Below, in pieces: positions 17,274 to 26,070 of a DNA stretch of 64,000 bases (position 1 is the first letter of the stretch; every line of letters begins with the position of its first letter). The notes beneath the pieces are model-generated. The model was given only the letters and a program-made list of their open reading frames with translations, was not told the DNA's origin and ran no database searches. This DNA comes from Akkermansiaceae bacterium. GTDB taxonomy: Bacteria; Verrucomicrobiota; Verrucomicrobiia; Verrucomicrobiales; Akkermansiaceae. Both the position numbers and the translations under genes were made by a program. The stretch is taken from positions 1 through 64,000 of the forward strand of contig JACKPZ010000010.1 of assembly GCA_024233135.1 (NCBI GenBank), read 5' to 3'.

Positions 17274-17632
17274 CGTTTCGCGGAATCCGGCCGGGCCGTC
17301 CGGAAAACAGGCCCATCACGCCACGAAGAGTGACGGCGGATACGGTCGCACGCAACCCGGAAAACGGGATGAACCGGTGGGCAAACCGAGGCCACGGGGG
17401 GCTCCGGAGTCGATGAAACCGTCAAGCGGGTTCAGGCGTTCGGCGTTCCCCCCACCCCCTGCCTTTGTGCCACGCTTGACGGTTTCACCAATTCCGGCGC
17501 GCGCTCGGGCGGCCGTCTTGGTTGCCATCAGTCTACCCATCCGCACGCTCCGAACCAGTGGAGCGTTTCCTTTCTCCCCGTAAGAGAAACCCCGATGCGC
17601 CTGTAAGAATTTTTCTTACCTTCCGTGGCGGA
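17274..17632. other. 359-base gene-free region upstream of ECF sigma operon
   Basis: This stretch lies between the 5' end of the ECF sigma gene and the 3' end of the response-regulator gene, so it must hold the promoter of the sigma operon. It contains a perfect 15-base inverted repeat (17414-17428 and 17473-17487). No convincing coding frame or RNA gene was seen. Confidence 0.6.
17414..17487. repeat. 15-base perfect inverted repeat with 44-base spacer
   Basis: TGAAACCGTCAAGCG at 17414-17428 is the exact reverse complement of 17473-17487. The arms are separated by 44 bases that include a C-rich run. No T-tract follows on either strand, so a terminator is unlikely. Paired half-sites for a regulator, or a structured leader, are more likely. 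Confidence 0.7.
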
Positions 17633-18271
17633 TCAATCCACGAGACCGTGCCGCAGCGCGTAGCGTGCCACCTCCACGTCGCCATTGAGCCCGAGTTTGG
17701 AAAGCAGGCGGGACCGGTAGGTGAAGACCGTCTTTTCGCTGAGCGAGAGCTGACCGGCGATTTCCTTCACGGACTTGCCGACGGCGATGAGCTTCATGAC
17801 CTCATATTCACGATCTGACAAGGACTCATGCGGCGTATCGATCGCCCCCCGGGTGATCCCGCTGGCCAGCATTTCCGCGAGCGACGGGGTGATGTAGCGG
17901 CCGCCGCCGAGCACCTTCTCGACGGCATCCAGCAATTCGCGGGTGACGACGCTTTTCTGGACGTATCCGGCCGCACCCGCCTTGAGCGCGCGGATGGCAT
18001 ACTCCGACTCCGAATACATGCTGAGGATGAGAACCGGTTGCTTCGGTTTCGCGCGCTTGATCTCGACGAGCACCTCGATGCCCCCCCGGCCCGGCATGTT
18101 CACATCCATGATGACGAGGTCCCAGTCCTCGCGGAACGCGTTCTCGAGAGCCGCGGAGCCATTGGACGCCTCCGTGACGCTGCAGCCCTCGTATTCGTCC
18201 TCCAGCATCTGCCGGAGGCCGTTGCGGACCACCTGGTGATCGTCTGCGATGAGAAACTTTCGTCCTGACAT
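17633..18271 (-). CDS. NarL/LuxR-family response regulator
   Basis: Two-component transcription regulator, 212 residues. The receiver domain (1-120) has the acidic pair in IADDHQ (Asp10/Asp11), the phospho-acceptor Asp56 in VIMDVNMPG and the conserved Lys in GYVQKSV. The C-terminal LuxR helix-turn-helix (about 150-205) reads LSDREYEVMKLIAVGKSVKE and LSLSEKTVFTYRSRLLSKL. It is encoded 21 bases after its likely partner histidine kinase on the same strand. Target genes are not evident. Confidence 0.93.
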   Translation of the reverse strand: MSGRKFLIADDHQVVRNGLRQMLEDEYEGCSVTEASNGSAALENAFREDWDLVIMDVNMPGRGGIEVLVEIKRAKPKQPVLILSMYSESEYAIRALKAGAAGYVQKSVVTRELLDAVEKVLGGGRYITPSLAEMLASGITRGAIDTPHESLSDREYEVMKLIAVGKSVKEIAGQLSLSEKTVFTYRSRLLSKLGLNGDVEVARYALRHGLVD

Positions 18272-18292
18272 GTCGCTGGAACCGTTTGTCTG

Positions 18293-19621
18293 TTAGCCCG
18301 GATACTCGGGCAAGGTCAGAGTCGCCATGGTGCCGCCGCTTTCACCCCGTTCGATGTGGAAGCGGCCGCCGAGCAATGTCGCCCGTTCCGACATTCCCAT
18401 CAACCCGAGGGATCCTCCGGACTTCGCCTCGCCGTCCTTGATGCCGCGGCCGTTGTCGCTGACGCGGAGGATGAGGTCGCCGTTGTCGCGATCGAGCCGG
18501 ATTTCCACCTCGGTCGCCTTGGAATGCCGCGCGACGTTGGTGAGCATCTCCTGAAACACCCGGAACATCTGGGTCGCACGCGGGTTTTCCACACCCAGCG
18601 GTTCGGCACTGGTCGTGACACGGGTCGCGATGCCGGTGCGTTTTTCAAACCGGTCCGACTCGAAACGGATGGCCGCGGGCAAGCCCAGATCATCGAGGAT
18701 TCCCGGGCGCAGATCGTGGGAAATCTCGCGGACGGACTCGATCATCGAGTCGGCCAGGGCCTCGGTTTCCTCCAGCTTGCCCATCAGTTCCGAGGTGCCG
18801 CAGGAGGGATCGAGGTGGTTGATGCGGCGGCCGAGCCAGTTGAGGTTCATTTTCATCCCGGTGAGCAACTGGCCGAGCACGTCATGGACCTCGCGCGAGA
18901 TCCGGGTGCGCTCGACCTCACGGGTTTCCTGCAACCGCGTGATCAATGCCCGCAATCTCGCCCGCGACTCGCGGATCTCCTGCTCGGCGTGGTGTCGTTC
19001 GGTCACGTCGCGCACCGTGGCGAGGAAACGCGGCTCGCGATCGAGCTGCGTGATCTGGCCGATGACTTCCGCCCAGAAACGACTGCCGTCCGAGCGAAGA
19101 CAACGCCATTCCACCGAAGCCCGCTCGCCTTTTTCCGTGCCGCCGATCAATTCCATCCCACGCTCGAAGGTGTAAGGCTCCTCGCCGGAACTGATTTCGC
19201 GGATCGTGATCTTGCGGATCTGCTCGGGCGGATGCTTGAACATCCGGCAGGCGGCGAGGTTCGCGCCGAGCACCCGACCGTTTTCGGGATCCACGATCAC
19301 GATCCCGTCGTTGACGGCGTCGTAGATCGTCCGGACCTGGTGCTCGCTTTCCCGGAGTTCCGTCTGCGATTGTTCCAGCCCGCCGAGCATGCGGCGCATC
19401 ATGACCCATAGCAGAAACGAGGTGACGACGACGAAGAACAGCCCTTTGGCGATGTTGATCCACTCGATCTTGTGGCTGTCGGGGATCATGTGGAATACCG
19501 CCTTGTCACTCAGCAGGATCCACAACGAGGAAAAGCCGCAATAGACGAGTGCGATCCGCCGCGCGTGGAATTTCCATGCGGGTCTTTCCATCGGGTTGGG
19601 AGATCCGGAATCGTGGGACAT
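18293..19621 (-). CDS. PAS-domain sensor histidine kinase (HisKA_3/NarX type)
   Basis: A 442-residue membrane kinase. Two hydrophobic helices near residues 22-38 and 57-76 enclose a short external loop. A PAS/PAC sensor follows (about 90-210; VNDGIVIVDPENGRVLGANL, then RFLATVRDVTERHHAEQEI). The dimerisation domain carries the phospho-accepting His246 in SREVHDVLGQ. The ATPase domain has EMLTNVARHSKATEV (N box), VSDNGRGI and GGSLGLMGMSERATLLGG. It pairs with the NarL-type regulator immediately downstream. The signal is unknown; the external loop is too short for a sensor, so sensing by the cytoplasmic PAS or within the membrane is likely. Confidence 0.92.
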   Translation of the reverse strand: MSHDSGSPNPMERPAWKFHARRIALVYCGFSSLWILLSDKAVFHMIPDSHKIEWINIAKGLFFVVVTSFLLWVMMRRMLGGLEQSQTELRESEHQVRTIYDAVNDGIVIVDPENGRVLGANLAACRMFKHPPEQIRKITIREISSGEEPYTFERGMELIGGTEKGERASVEWRCLRSDGSRFWAEVIGQITQLDREPRFLATVRDVTERHHAEQEIRESRARLRALITRLQETREVERTRISREVHDVLGQLLTGMKMNLNWLGRRINHLDPSCGTSELMGKLEETEALADSMIESVREISHDLRPGILDDLGLPAAIRFESDRFEKRTGIATRVTTSAEPLGVENPRATQMFRVFQEMLTNVARHSKATEVEIRLDRDNGDLILRVSDNGRGIKDGEAKSGGSLGLMGMSERATLLGGRFHIERGESGGTMATLTLPEYPG

Positions 19622-19822
19622 GGCGCGTCGAGGGCGCTCGTCGGCCAGCCCGGCCGGATGGCCGGGATTTGGGAACGCCGAATCGGATCGATACCGCGGA
19701 TCACCCGGTCATGCAAACCAGCATTGCCCGGCAGGAAGATTCTTCGATCGCCGGAGACTCCGCATGTTTTCCGGCGAGGGGTTGCCACGGGAGGGATTCC
19801 CGTCCAGTGTCGCCGGGCCGAA

Positions 19823-20488
19823 ATGACCTCGTATTTATTCAGTTGCGAACATGCGACCTGCGCGGTTCCGGAAGCGTTCCGCGAGCTTTTCAAGGGTTCC
19901 GAAGACATCGTCCAGTCCACCGAGGGCTGGGAGCCGGGCGTATTGAACCTTTCCCAGGGTTTCGCGATGAAATTCCGGACGCCCTTGGTGCATGGCGACG
20001 TGACGAGGCTGCTCATTGATCTGGAGCAAGACGGAGACGAACGCTGGAGCCGGTTCTCACTCCAAGCTCCGGAGACAACACGGGCGAAGATCGCGGACCG
20101 TCATGAGAAGCCGTTCCGGACCGCCCTGATGCAACGCATCCGCGAGGACCTTCGACGTCACGACACGGTGCTCCATGTGTTTCTCCACACCGATTCGCGG
20201 ACTCACGGCAACGTCGTGATTTCCACCGCCAAGGGTGCCGCGAAACCGGACGAAATCGCCTCGGCATGGCGCGATGGCCTGCGCATGCGCGGAGTCGATG
20301 TCGTGCACCACAAGGTCGATGACCTGCCGCCGATCTACGGTTTCCTGCGTTCCGAATTCGAGGGCGAAGCCTATCACCAACTCCGCATCGCCGTGTCGCA
20401 AACCTTCTTCCTCGAGGGCAAACCGATCCGCTGGGACACGATCAAGAAGCAGTTGCTCGAAACCTTCGCCACCGCGGCGGCCGCTTGA
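19823..20488 (+). CDS. N-formylglutamate amidohydrolase-like protein
   Basis: A 221-residue protein of the FGase family (zinc-dependent amidohydrolases related to HutG-type N-formylglutamate deformylase). Family marks are FSCEHATCAVPEAF at the start, VHGDVTRLLIDLE in the middle and LHVFLHTDSR with a candidate metal His. No histidine-utilisation genes are nearby, so the physiological substrate is uncertain. The ATG at 19823 is chosen because similarity begins at once; a longer upstream frame would run through the divergent kinase promoter. Confidence 0.75.
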   Translation: MTSYLFSCEHATCAVPEAFRELFKGSEDIVQSTEGWEPGVLNLSQGFAMKFRTPLVHGDVTRLLIDLEQDGDERWSRFSLQAPETTRAKIADRHEKPFRTALMQRIREDLRRHDTVLHVFLHTDSRTHGNVVISTAKGAAKPDEIASAWRDGLRMRGVDVVHHKVDDLPPIYGFLRSEFEGEAYHQLRIAVSQTFFLEGKPIRWDTIKKQLLETFATAAAA

Positions 20489-20730
20489 GCCGATGCATCT
20501 CGCCCGGCCGGGTGACGAGGCGCGCGAATCAACAGATCAGGCGCTCCGACGGATTCCAGGTGCGGCCGCATCCATGATTTGCCAACCATACGTTTGGCGG
20601 GTGGAGCAGGTGCGGGCGAAGATTGGGAACGGAGCGAGGGCAACGGGGAGACGATGGAACAGACACCAATTGAATCCCATTGGAGCGGAACCGATCGCGG
20701 CGGCTCTGGGGTGCTACGTGCGCGTTCGGT

Positions 20731-21312
20731 TCAGCGGCCGAGGATGCCGCGGGACTGCTCGATGCTGAGGGCGCGTTGCTGGCGCCAATCGACGACTTCG
20801 GGTTCTTGAAACACCCGGCGGCGGATGTCGGTTTCGGCGTCGGAAGGCTTGGCCATCGGATCGGCGCCGGCTTCGCGGGCGGCGCCAGTGGCATAACCAT
20901 CTGTCTGATAGGTGCGCGGGATGTCGGCGGCATTACCGGACTCGCGCGCTCCTTCTCCTTGGAAACGGGAGGATTTCTGGAAGCGGCTGCCGTCGGTATC
21001 GCCTTGGTAGGCAAGGCGGTCGTATTCCTTGTTCCCCCACCAGGATTTCTTTTTGTATTCGCCGGATTTGTATTCGCCGGTCTGGAAATTCTTGCGCGAG
21101 TCGTAGGTCTGTCCCTGGGATTCGAACGAGCTGCGCTTGTCGGAGCGCGGCACCCAGTTGCCGTTTTTGTCGACCTTGAAACCACCTTCCTCGTTGATGC
21201 GCTCGCTGAGCTTCTTGCGGGCGGGGGCGGAGGAGGTTTCGTTGTCCGATCCGCCGGCGCAGGAGACGACGAACAGGACGGGGAGCAAGAGAAGAAACGC
21301 GGGGCGGTTCAT
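20731..21312 (-). CDS. lipoprotein of unknown function, Lys/Arg/Gly-rich
   Basis: A 193-residue lipoprotein: MNRPAFLLLLPVLFVVSCAG has a clear lipobox with Cys18. The mature part is hydrophilic and poor in hydrophobic core residues (DKRSSFESQGQTYDSRKNFQ, then TGEYKSGEYKKKSWWGNKEY), so it is probably extended or disordered. No known domain was recognised. The ATG overlaps the stop of the upstream TPR/coiled-coil gene by 4 bases, which implies coupled translation and a shared role at the outer membrane. Confidence 0.75.
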   Translation of the reverse strand: MNRPAFLLLLPVLFVVSCAGGSDNETSSAPARKKLSERINEEGGFKVDKNGNWVPRSDKRSSFESQGQTYDSRKNFQTGEYKSGEYKKKSWWGNKEYDRLAYQGDTDGSRFQKSSRFQGEGARESGNAADIPRTYQTDGYATGAAREAGADPMAKPSDAETDIRRRVFQEPEVVDWRQQRALSIEQSRGILGR

Positions 21313-23444
21313 GGGTTCGCGAGTTTCTCCTCGAGGTCGGGGTCCGGCAGGGCTCCGAGTTCGAGGGCCTTCTGATAGGAACGGCGGGCGTCCTCGATCC
21401 GGTTGTCGCGGAGGCACAACACGGCGAGGTTGTAGTAGGCCTCACTGATCAGCGGATCGACGGTGATGACGGCCTTGAAATACGATTCCGCCTCGCCGAT
21501 GCGGCCGAGACGATAACAGACGCTGGCCAGCAGCATCAGACTCTTGGCGTCGGTGGGCGCGAGCTCGGTCGCGCGGCGGATCTCCTGCTCGGCGGCGGGC
21601 AACTCGCCGAGGTGCATGAGCGAGTAGCCGAGCATGCGGTGGGCAAAGGGGTTTCCGGAGTCCAACTCGACGGCGCGGCGGAAGGCATCCGCGGCGGCGG
21701 CCGGATCGTCGAGTTTCATCTGGACGACGCCGAGTTTGCAAAGCGCCGGCGTGTAGCCGGGATTCTGCTCAAGGATCATCTCATACAACTCGCGGGTGGG
21801 CAGCAGGCGCCCGGCGACGAAGGATTTCTCCGCGGTGCGCTCGAAAGCGCGGATGTCGCGGTTCAGCTCGACGGTCGCCTGGCCGACCGTTTCGCGATCG
21901 CGGGCATAGGGCGAAATGAACTCACCATCCACCTCGCGGCCGGCGACGAGTTTCATTTCCTCGGGAGACAGCGCGATCTCCTGCGCGTCGAACAGCTCGA
22001 TCGCCTTGGCGAGGCGCTCGTCCTTCTTGCCGAGGTCCTTGGCTGCCTCAACGAGCAGGTCGCGGGCCTGGCGGCGGCGTTCCTGGATGCGGAGCTGACG
22101 CTGGATGATGTCGCGCAAGACGGCGACCTCGGCGGGGTCGGCATCGGTGCTGCCCTGGGCGAGGGATTTTTCCTCGGACTTCAGACGGGCTTCGAGTTCC
22201 GCGAGGCGCTTGTCCTGGGCGAGTTTCTCGTCACGCAAGCTGTTGATCTGGGTCTTGGCGATGGCGAGGTCGCGCAGCGCCTCGGTGTAGGCATCCTTGT
22301 CGGCGTTGCTCTCGCGGTTGAGGCGGTCGACCTTCTCGTTGGCCTCGCGGAGGTTCTTGGCGAGCGCCATGTTCTGCTCGATGAGGTCCTGGATCCGGGA
22401 GGCTTCGTTGAGTTTCAACAAGGCGGCCATCTGGTCGCGTTCGCGGAGCAGGTTGTCGCGCTCGTCGCGCAACTCGGCGAAGGCCTCGCGGCTTTGCTTC
22501 AACTCACCGACGAGTTGGCCGATCCGCTGGTTCGCCTTCGCCAGTTCCTGGTCCTTCCCGGCGAGCGCTTTCTCCATATCCTCCAACTGGCGGCGCTGGC
22601 CGGCGACGACGTCGTTGGCGACATCTCGCTCTTTTTTCATGTCGCGGTCGAGGTCGGAATACTTCTGACGCATCACCTGGAGGTCCGCTTCGAGCGTGGC
22701 GATCTTCGCCATCGACTCGGTGTGGGCGCTGCGGCTCTGGCTGAGAGCCATGCCCATCGCCTCGCGCTCCTGCTCGAGCGATTCGATCCGCTTGTTGAGC
22801 GCCTGCATCTCCTTTTCCATCGGCGCCGAGGCGAGGCGGGCGCGCAGGGCCTCGACGTTCGTCTCGGCAGCCCGCAGACGGGCCTTGAGGAAATCGTTTT
22901 GACGGGAAATGTCACCGGCCGCGGCCTGTTGGCGAAGCCGCTCGACCTCCTCCTCGGCCTCCTTGAGCCGGCGGGTGGACAGCGGATCGACCTCGAGGAT
23001 GCCCGGCGTGAGCGGCATCACGTCCCGGCCCGGATCGATCGTCGTGCCGGGGGCCTTGACCCCGCCTTCGAGTTCGGCGACCACGTTGCGCTTCGCGAGC
23101 ATCTGCTTTTCATACTCCGGGCGCACCTTGGTGATCGTCTCGGTCGTCTTCTCGCGCCTGCCGGTGACCATCTCCGGTTTCCACTCCGGATAATATTTCC
23201 GGACGGTGAGAAACATCTCGTCGGCCTTGCGGAGCTTCTCCATCGCGCCGATGTAGTCCTCCGCTTTCTCCAGTTGCTCGGCAGCCCGGACCTCGAGGTA
23301 GGCCTTGAAATACAGGTCGCCGGGGTCGAACTGGGCCGGGGCGACGGGTGGCGGCTGCTGCTGGCCGGGCGCCATGGGCGTGGCCAGCACGGTCGCGAGC
23401 CCGACCGCACCGAGCGTGTGAATCAGCACGTTCCGGAGCACCAT
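21309..23444 (-). CDS. large secreted TPR/coiled-coil protein
   Basis: A 711-residue protein with signal peptide (NVLIHTLGAVGLATVLATPM, cleavage near PGQ). Residues about 30-100 are helical, about 190-450 form a long Glu/Arg/Lys/Ala-rich coiled coil (LKEAEEEVERLRQQAA, LEADLQVMRQKYSDLDRDMK), and the C-terminal 200 residues hold at least four TPR units (LPTRELYEMILEQNPGYTPA, DAFRRAVELDSGNPFAHRML, AEQEIRRATELAPTDAKSLM, AESYFKAVITVDPLISEAYY). It is probably a periplasmic scaffold. The start at 23444 is the Met that opens the signal peptide. It is coupled to the lipoprotein gene downstream. Confidence 0.8.
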   Translation of the reverse strand: MVLRNVLIHTLGAVGLATVLATPMAPGQQQPPPVAPAQFDPGDLYFKAYLEVRAAEQLEKAEDYIGAMEKLRKADEMFLTVRKYYPEWKPEMVTGRREKTTETITKVRPEYEKQMLAKRNVVAELEGGVKAPGTTIDPGRDVMPLTPGILEVDPLSTRRLKEAEEEVERLRQQAAAGDISRQNDFLKARLRAAETNVEALRARLASAPMEKEMQALNKRIESLEQEREAMGMALSQSRSAHTESMAKIATLEADLQVMRQKYSDLDRDMKKERDVANDVVAGQRRQLEDMEKALAGKDQELAKANQRIGQLVGELKQSREAFAELRDERDNLLRERDQMAALLKLNEASRIQDLIEQNMALAKNLREANEKVDRLNRESNADKDAYTEALRDLAIAKTQINSLRDEKLAQDKRLAELEARLKSEEKSLAQGSTDADPAEVAVLRDIIQRQLRIQERRRQARDLLVEAAKDLGKKDERLAKAIELFDAQEIALSPEEMKLVAGREVDGEFISPYARDRETVGQATVELNRDIRAFERTAEKSFVAGRLLPTRELYEMILEQNPGYTPALCKLGVVQMKLDDPAAAADAFRRAVELDSGNPFAHRMLGYSLMHLGELPAAEQEIRRATELAPTDAKSLMLLASVCYRLGRIGEAESYFKAVITVDPLISEAYYNLAVLCLRDNRIEDARRSYQKALELGALPDPDLEEKLANP

Positions 23445-23525
23445 GGGCGGGAACCCTAGGCAGCCCTGCGGGGCGGGGCAAGCGGGGATTCGAGGGGTGC
23501 GAAACGCAACATTCCTCCATCGAAA

Positions 23526-23600
<75 letters not shown>

Positions 23601-23772
23601 GTCGGGGTTTGAAATCGTGTATCCGTGGGGGCAACCAGCGACAAGACCATTCTCTTTCTGACTGATCCGCGGTTCATCAAGCGGGATGAAACAACCGGTG
23701 GAAGCGCACGCTCGCCCCCCGCATCGGGTCGGGGGCTGACTACGCATCATTGCGTTATGGAGGGCCGGGCGC

Positions 23773-23787
23773 AACTTTGGCAAAGTT
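23773..23787. promoter_or_regulatory. 15-base odd palindrome upstream of the NRPS operon
   Basis: AACTTTG-G-CAAAGTT is a perfect inverted repeat with a single central base. It lies 61 bases before the first gene of the biosynthetic operon (start at 23848). Two other small hairpins (arms GCCCCC at 23714 and ACGCA/TGCGT at about 23743) lie in the same 247-base gap. It is a candidate operator for the operon; no regulator gene is adjacent. Confidence 0.4.
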
Positions 23788-23847
23788 CACCAAATCGACC
23801 TTCCGCTTCCCTGTTGCATGGCTCCCGGGCAGCCCCCCAGATCCCCG

Positions 23848-24516
23848 ATGACTGAAGAATCCGCCAAGCGAGCGACGGAATCGGCACCCGCCCATCCGAA
23901 CCTGATCACGCGCGCCCGAGCCCGTTTCGCACGGCTCGTCGCAGCGGGTGTGGCGACCGGCGGTCAACCGCTTCTCGCCGTGGTCATTCCGATGGCGGGC
24001 GGGGCTGGGAACCTGGCGGCGCAACTTCAATACGAGATCCACCGGAGCTTGCGCGGTGTTCCCGCTCCGGACGCCTGGCCGCATATCTCGATCAAGCTGG
24101 GCTTCGTGGCGCCCGATCCCGAGAGGATCGCCGCGTGTCTTGATGAGATCGGACGGTCAACGGAGCCGTTCGAGATCGTGTTGGGCGGTTGCGATTCCTT
24201 CGACGAGGGGATTCTTTTCATCGATGTCGCGAAATGCGACGCGCTGGAAACGCTGCGCCAAAGGGTGCTTCGGGACTTGGACGCGCGTTTCGGCATCGGG
24301 CGGCACCCGATCGAGGATCAACGTTTCCGGTTTCACGTCACTCTCGCCCACGGCATGCGCGGCCGGACCTTCGCGGCCGCCAAAGCCGAATTCCTGGCGC
24401 GTCCTTTTGATCAACGTTTTCCCGCCCGTCATCTCGAACTGCTTTGTCACGCCGGCAGCCATTGGATCACCATGGCGCGCATCCCGCTTGGTCCGGCCAA
24501 CACCCTTCCCCAATGA
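23848..24516 (+). CDS. 2H phosphoesterase (2'-5' RNA ligase/LigT-like)
   Basis: A 222-residue protein with the two HxS/T motifs of the 2H phosphoesterase superfamily: WPHISIKLGF in the first half and FRFHVTLAHG in the second. They provide two catalytic histidines for hydrolysis or ligation of cyclic phosphates or 2'-5' bonds. Intact motifs suggest an active enzyme. It is the first gene of the NRPS operon and overlaps the asparagine-synthetase-like gene by 4 bases (ATGA). An upstream in-frame ATG at 23818 is an alternative start. Its link to the pathway is not known; tailoring of a phosphorylated intermediate is one option. Confidence 0.75.
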   Translation: MTEESAKRATESAPAHPNLITRARARFARLVAAGVATGGQPLLAVVIPMAGGAGNLAAQLQYEIHRSLRGVPAPDAWPHISIKLGFVAPDPERIAACLDEIGRSTEPFEIVLGGCDSFDEGILFIDVAKCDALETLRQRVLRDLDARFGIGRHPIEDQRFRFHVTLAHGMRGRTFAAAKAEFLARPFDQRFPARHLELLCHAGSHWITMARIPLGPANTLPQ

Positions 24517-26066
24517 TTTCGCCGGTTCCGTCATCCGTTGATGATCCGCTTCTGCACCGGCGGCAGTTCCTGTTCGCTTCCGGTGGAGCGCATGAGCTGC
24601 CGGGCGGTCGCGGAGTGGACGTGGGGAACGACTGCCGCTTGAGCGTCCACCCCGAGCTCGAAGTGACTCGTGTCGAATCCAATGGCGTCCTTGGGATCCT
24701 CCTCGGCTTCATCCTTGATCCCGAGCGACCGGAGCGGAGCAACAGCGAGATCGCTGCCGGCTTGCTGGAGGAAACTTCGGACCCCGCGGATCTCGCAAGG
24801 GCGACATCCGCGTTCGGTGGTCGCTGGGTGCTGTTGCGGCGCGATGCGGCGAGCTGGACGATCGTTCACGACGCGACCGGCCAGCGACAGGTGTGTTTCA
24901 CCCGCGCGCGAGAGGCGGAGGGATTCCTTTGCGCGTCCGATGCGGGGATCATTGCCAGCCGGCTCGGATTGGAAATGGAGCCCGCGGCGGTGGACTTCAT
25001 CCGCTCCCGCGGCGAGAGCGACTTCGAAGTCTACTGGATGCCGGGCGACCGCACGCTCTTCAAGGAAGTCGCCGCGCTCCTTCCGAATCATTTTCTCACG
25101 CTGCCGGAGGGGGACGTCCACCGTTTCTGGCCGAGTGCCCGCCCGGAGCCACGAGATCCCGATGAGGCGCTCGACTTCTGCCTCGGGACTCTCCGCGGCT
25201 TGGTCGATGCAGCGGGCCGCAGGTTCGCGTTGTCGGTGCCGATGACCGCCGGCTGGGACAGCCGCTTGATGCTCGCGCTTTGCCGCGACCGCGCCTCGGG
25301 CCTGTATGCCTACACCTTCGATTACCCGAACATGCCGCGGAACTCGCGCGACGTTTGGGTGCCGGCTCGTTTGCTGCCCACCCTCGGGATCGCACATCAT
25401 GTGATCCCGTATCCGGAAACCACCGACGCCCGGTTCAAGCGCCTGCACCGCCTCGGCAACGTCGCGGCGAACAATGCCTACTGCGCGGACGCCGAGGCGC
25501 TCGCCGCCGTCTATCCCGCAGGCCACGTCTGCGTCACGGGCGACGCCGCGGAGGTGGTGAAATGTTTCCACGCCCGCGACCCCGGCTCCCGAGATCCGGT
25601 GGACGCTCATGAACTGGCCGGACTTTCGGGCCTCGGCACCCATCCGTTTGTGGTCGGGGCGATGGCCGATTGGCTTGCGGAAGCGGGCGATCCGGCGGTC
25701 GATCTGTTGGATCTCTTCTGTTGGGAACAAATGGCCGGCCGGTGGCAGCCGAAGATCCGCGCCGAATACGACATGGTGCAGGAATGCCTCGCGCCGCTGA
25801 ACCACCGCCGGCTGCTGGAGACCATGCTCGGGGTGGACCCGGAACTCCGGCGTGCACCCGACTTCACGTTCTTCGCGCGGATGGTCGAGGCGCTCTGGCC
25901 GGAAACGCTGTCGGTGCCAGTGAATCCACCAGAAACGCAGAGCCGCAAGCGCCGGGTTCTCAACCTGCTCAAGAAAACCGGTCTCCACCGTCTCATCCCG
26001 CCCGCGGCGAAACAGAATCTCAAGATCGCGCTCGGTGGCCACGGCCCGACGAAGCCCGCCTCCTGA
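24513..26066 (+). CDS. asparagine synthetase-like protein (amidotransferase/ligase)
   Basis: A 517-residue protein related to AsnB-type enzymes, which activate a carboxylate with ATP and form an amide. The N-terminal half (about 60-165; FGGRWVLLRRDAASWTIVHD, then GQRQVCFTR) resembles the Ntn glutaminase fold but lacks the Cys2 nucleophile, since it starts MISPVP. The C-terminal half has the PP-loop as MTAGWDSRLM (about 244-253, Asp249) in place of SGGxDS, close to the TGGxDSR variant seen in cell-surface glycan clusters. It overlaps the upstream phosphoesterase by 4 bases and is followed 4 bases later by the acyltransferase. Use of free ammonia or another amine is likely. Confidence 0.75.
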   Translation: MISPVPSSVDDPLLHRRQFLFASGGAHELPGGRGVDVGNDCRLSVHPELEVTRVESNGVLGILLGFILDPERPERSNSEIAAGLLEETSDPADLARATSAFGGRWVLLRRDAASWTIVHDATGQRQVCFTRAREAEGFLCASDAGIIASRLGLEMEPAAVDFIRSRGESDFEVYWMPGDRTLFKEVAALLPNHFLTLPEGDVHRFWPSARPEPRDPDEALDFCLGTLRGLVDAAGRRFALSVPMTAGWDSRLMLALCRDRASGLYAYTFDYPNMPRNSRDVWVPARLLPTLGIAHHVIPYPETTDARFKRLHRLGNVAANNAYCADAEALAAVYPAGHVCVTGDAAEVVKCFHARDPGSRDPVDAHELAGLSGLGTHPFVVGAMADWLAEAGDPAVDLLDLFCWEQMAGRWQPKIRAEYDMVQECLAPLNHRRLLETMLGVDPELRRAPDFTFFARMVEALWPETLSVPVNPPETQSRKRRVLNLLKKTGLHRLIPPAAKQNLKIALGGHGPTKPAS

Positions 26067-26070
26067 AACG

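Noticed and set aside
17316..17546. 76-codon minus-strand frame in the sigma-operon leader
   Set aside because: Arg/Gly-rich, without a ribosome-binding site or similarity, and it would block the only promoter region of the operon.
21612..23459. 615-codon open frame on the plus strand opposite the TPR/coiled-coil gene
   Set aside because: It is an antisense shadow of a GC-rich gene. The minus strand gives a signal peptide, heptads and TPR repeats, while the plus frame gives only low-complexity Leu/Glu/Arg sequence.
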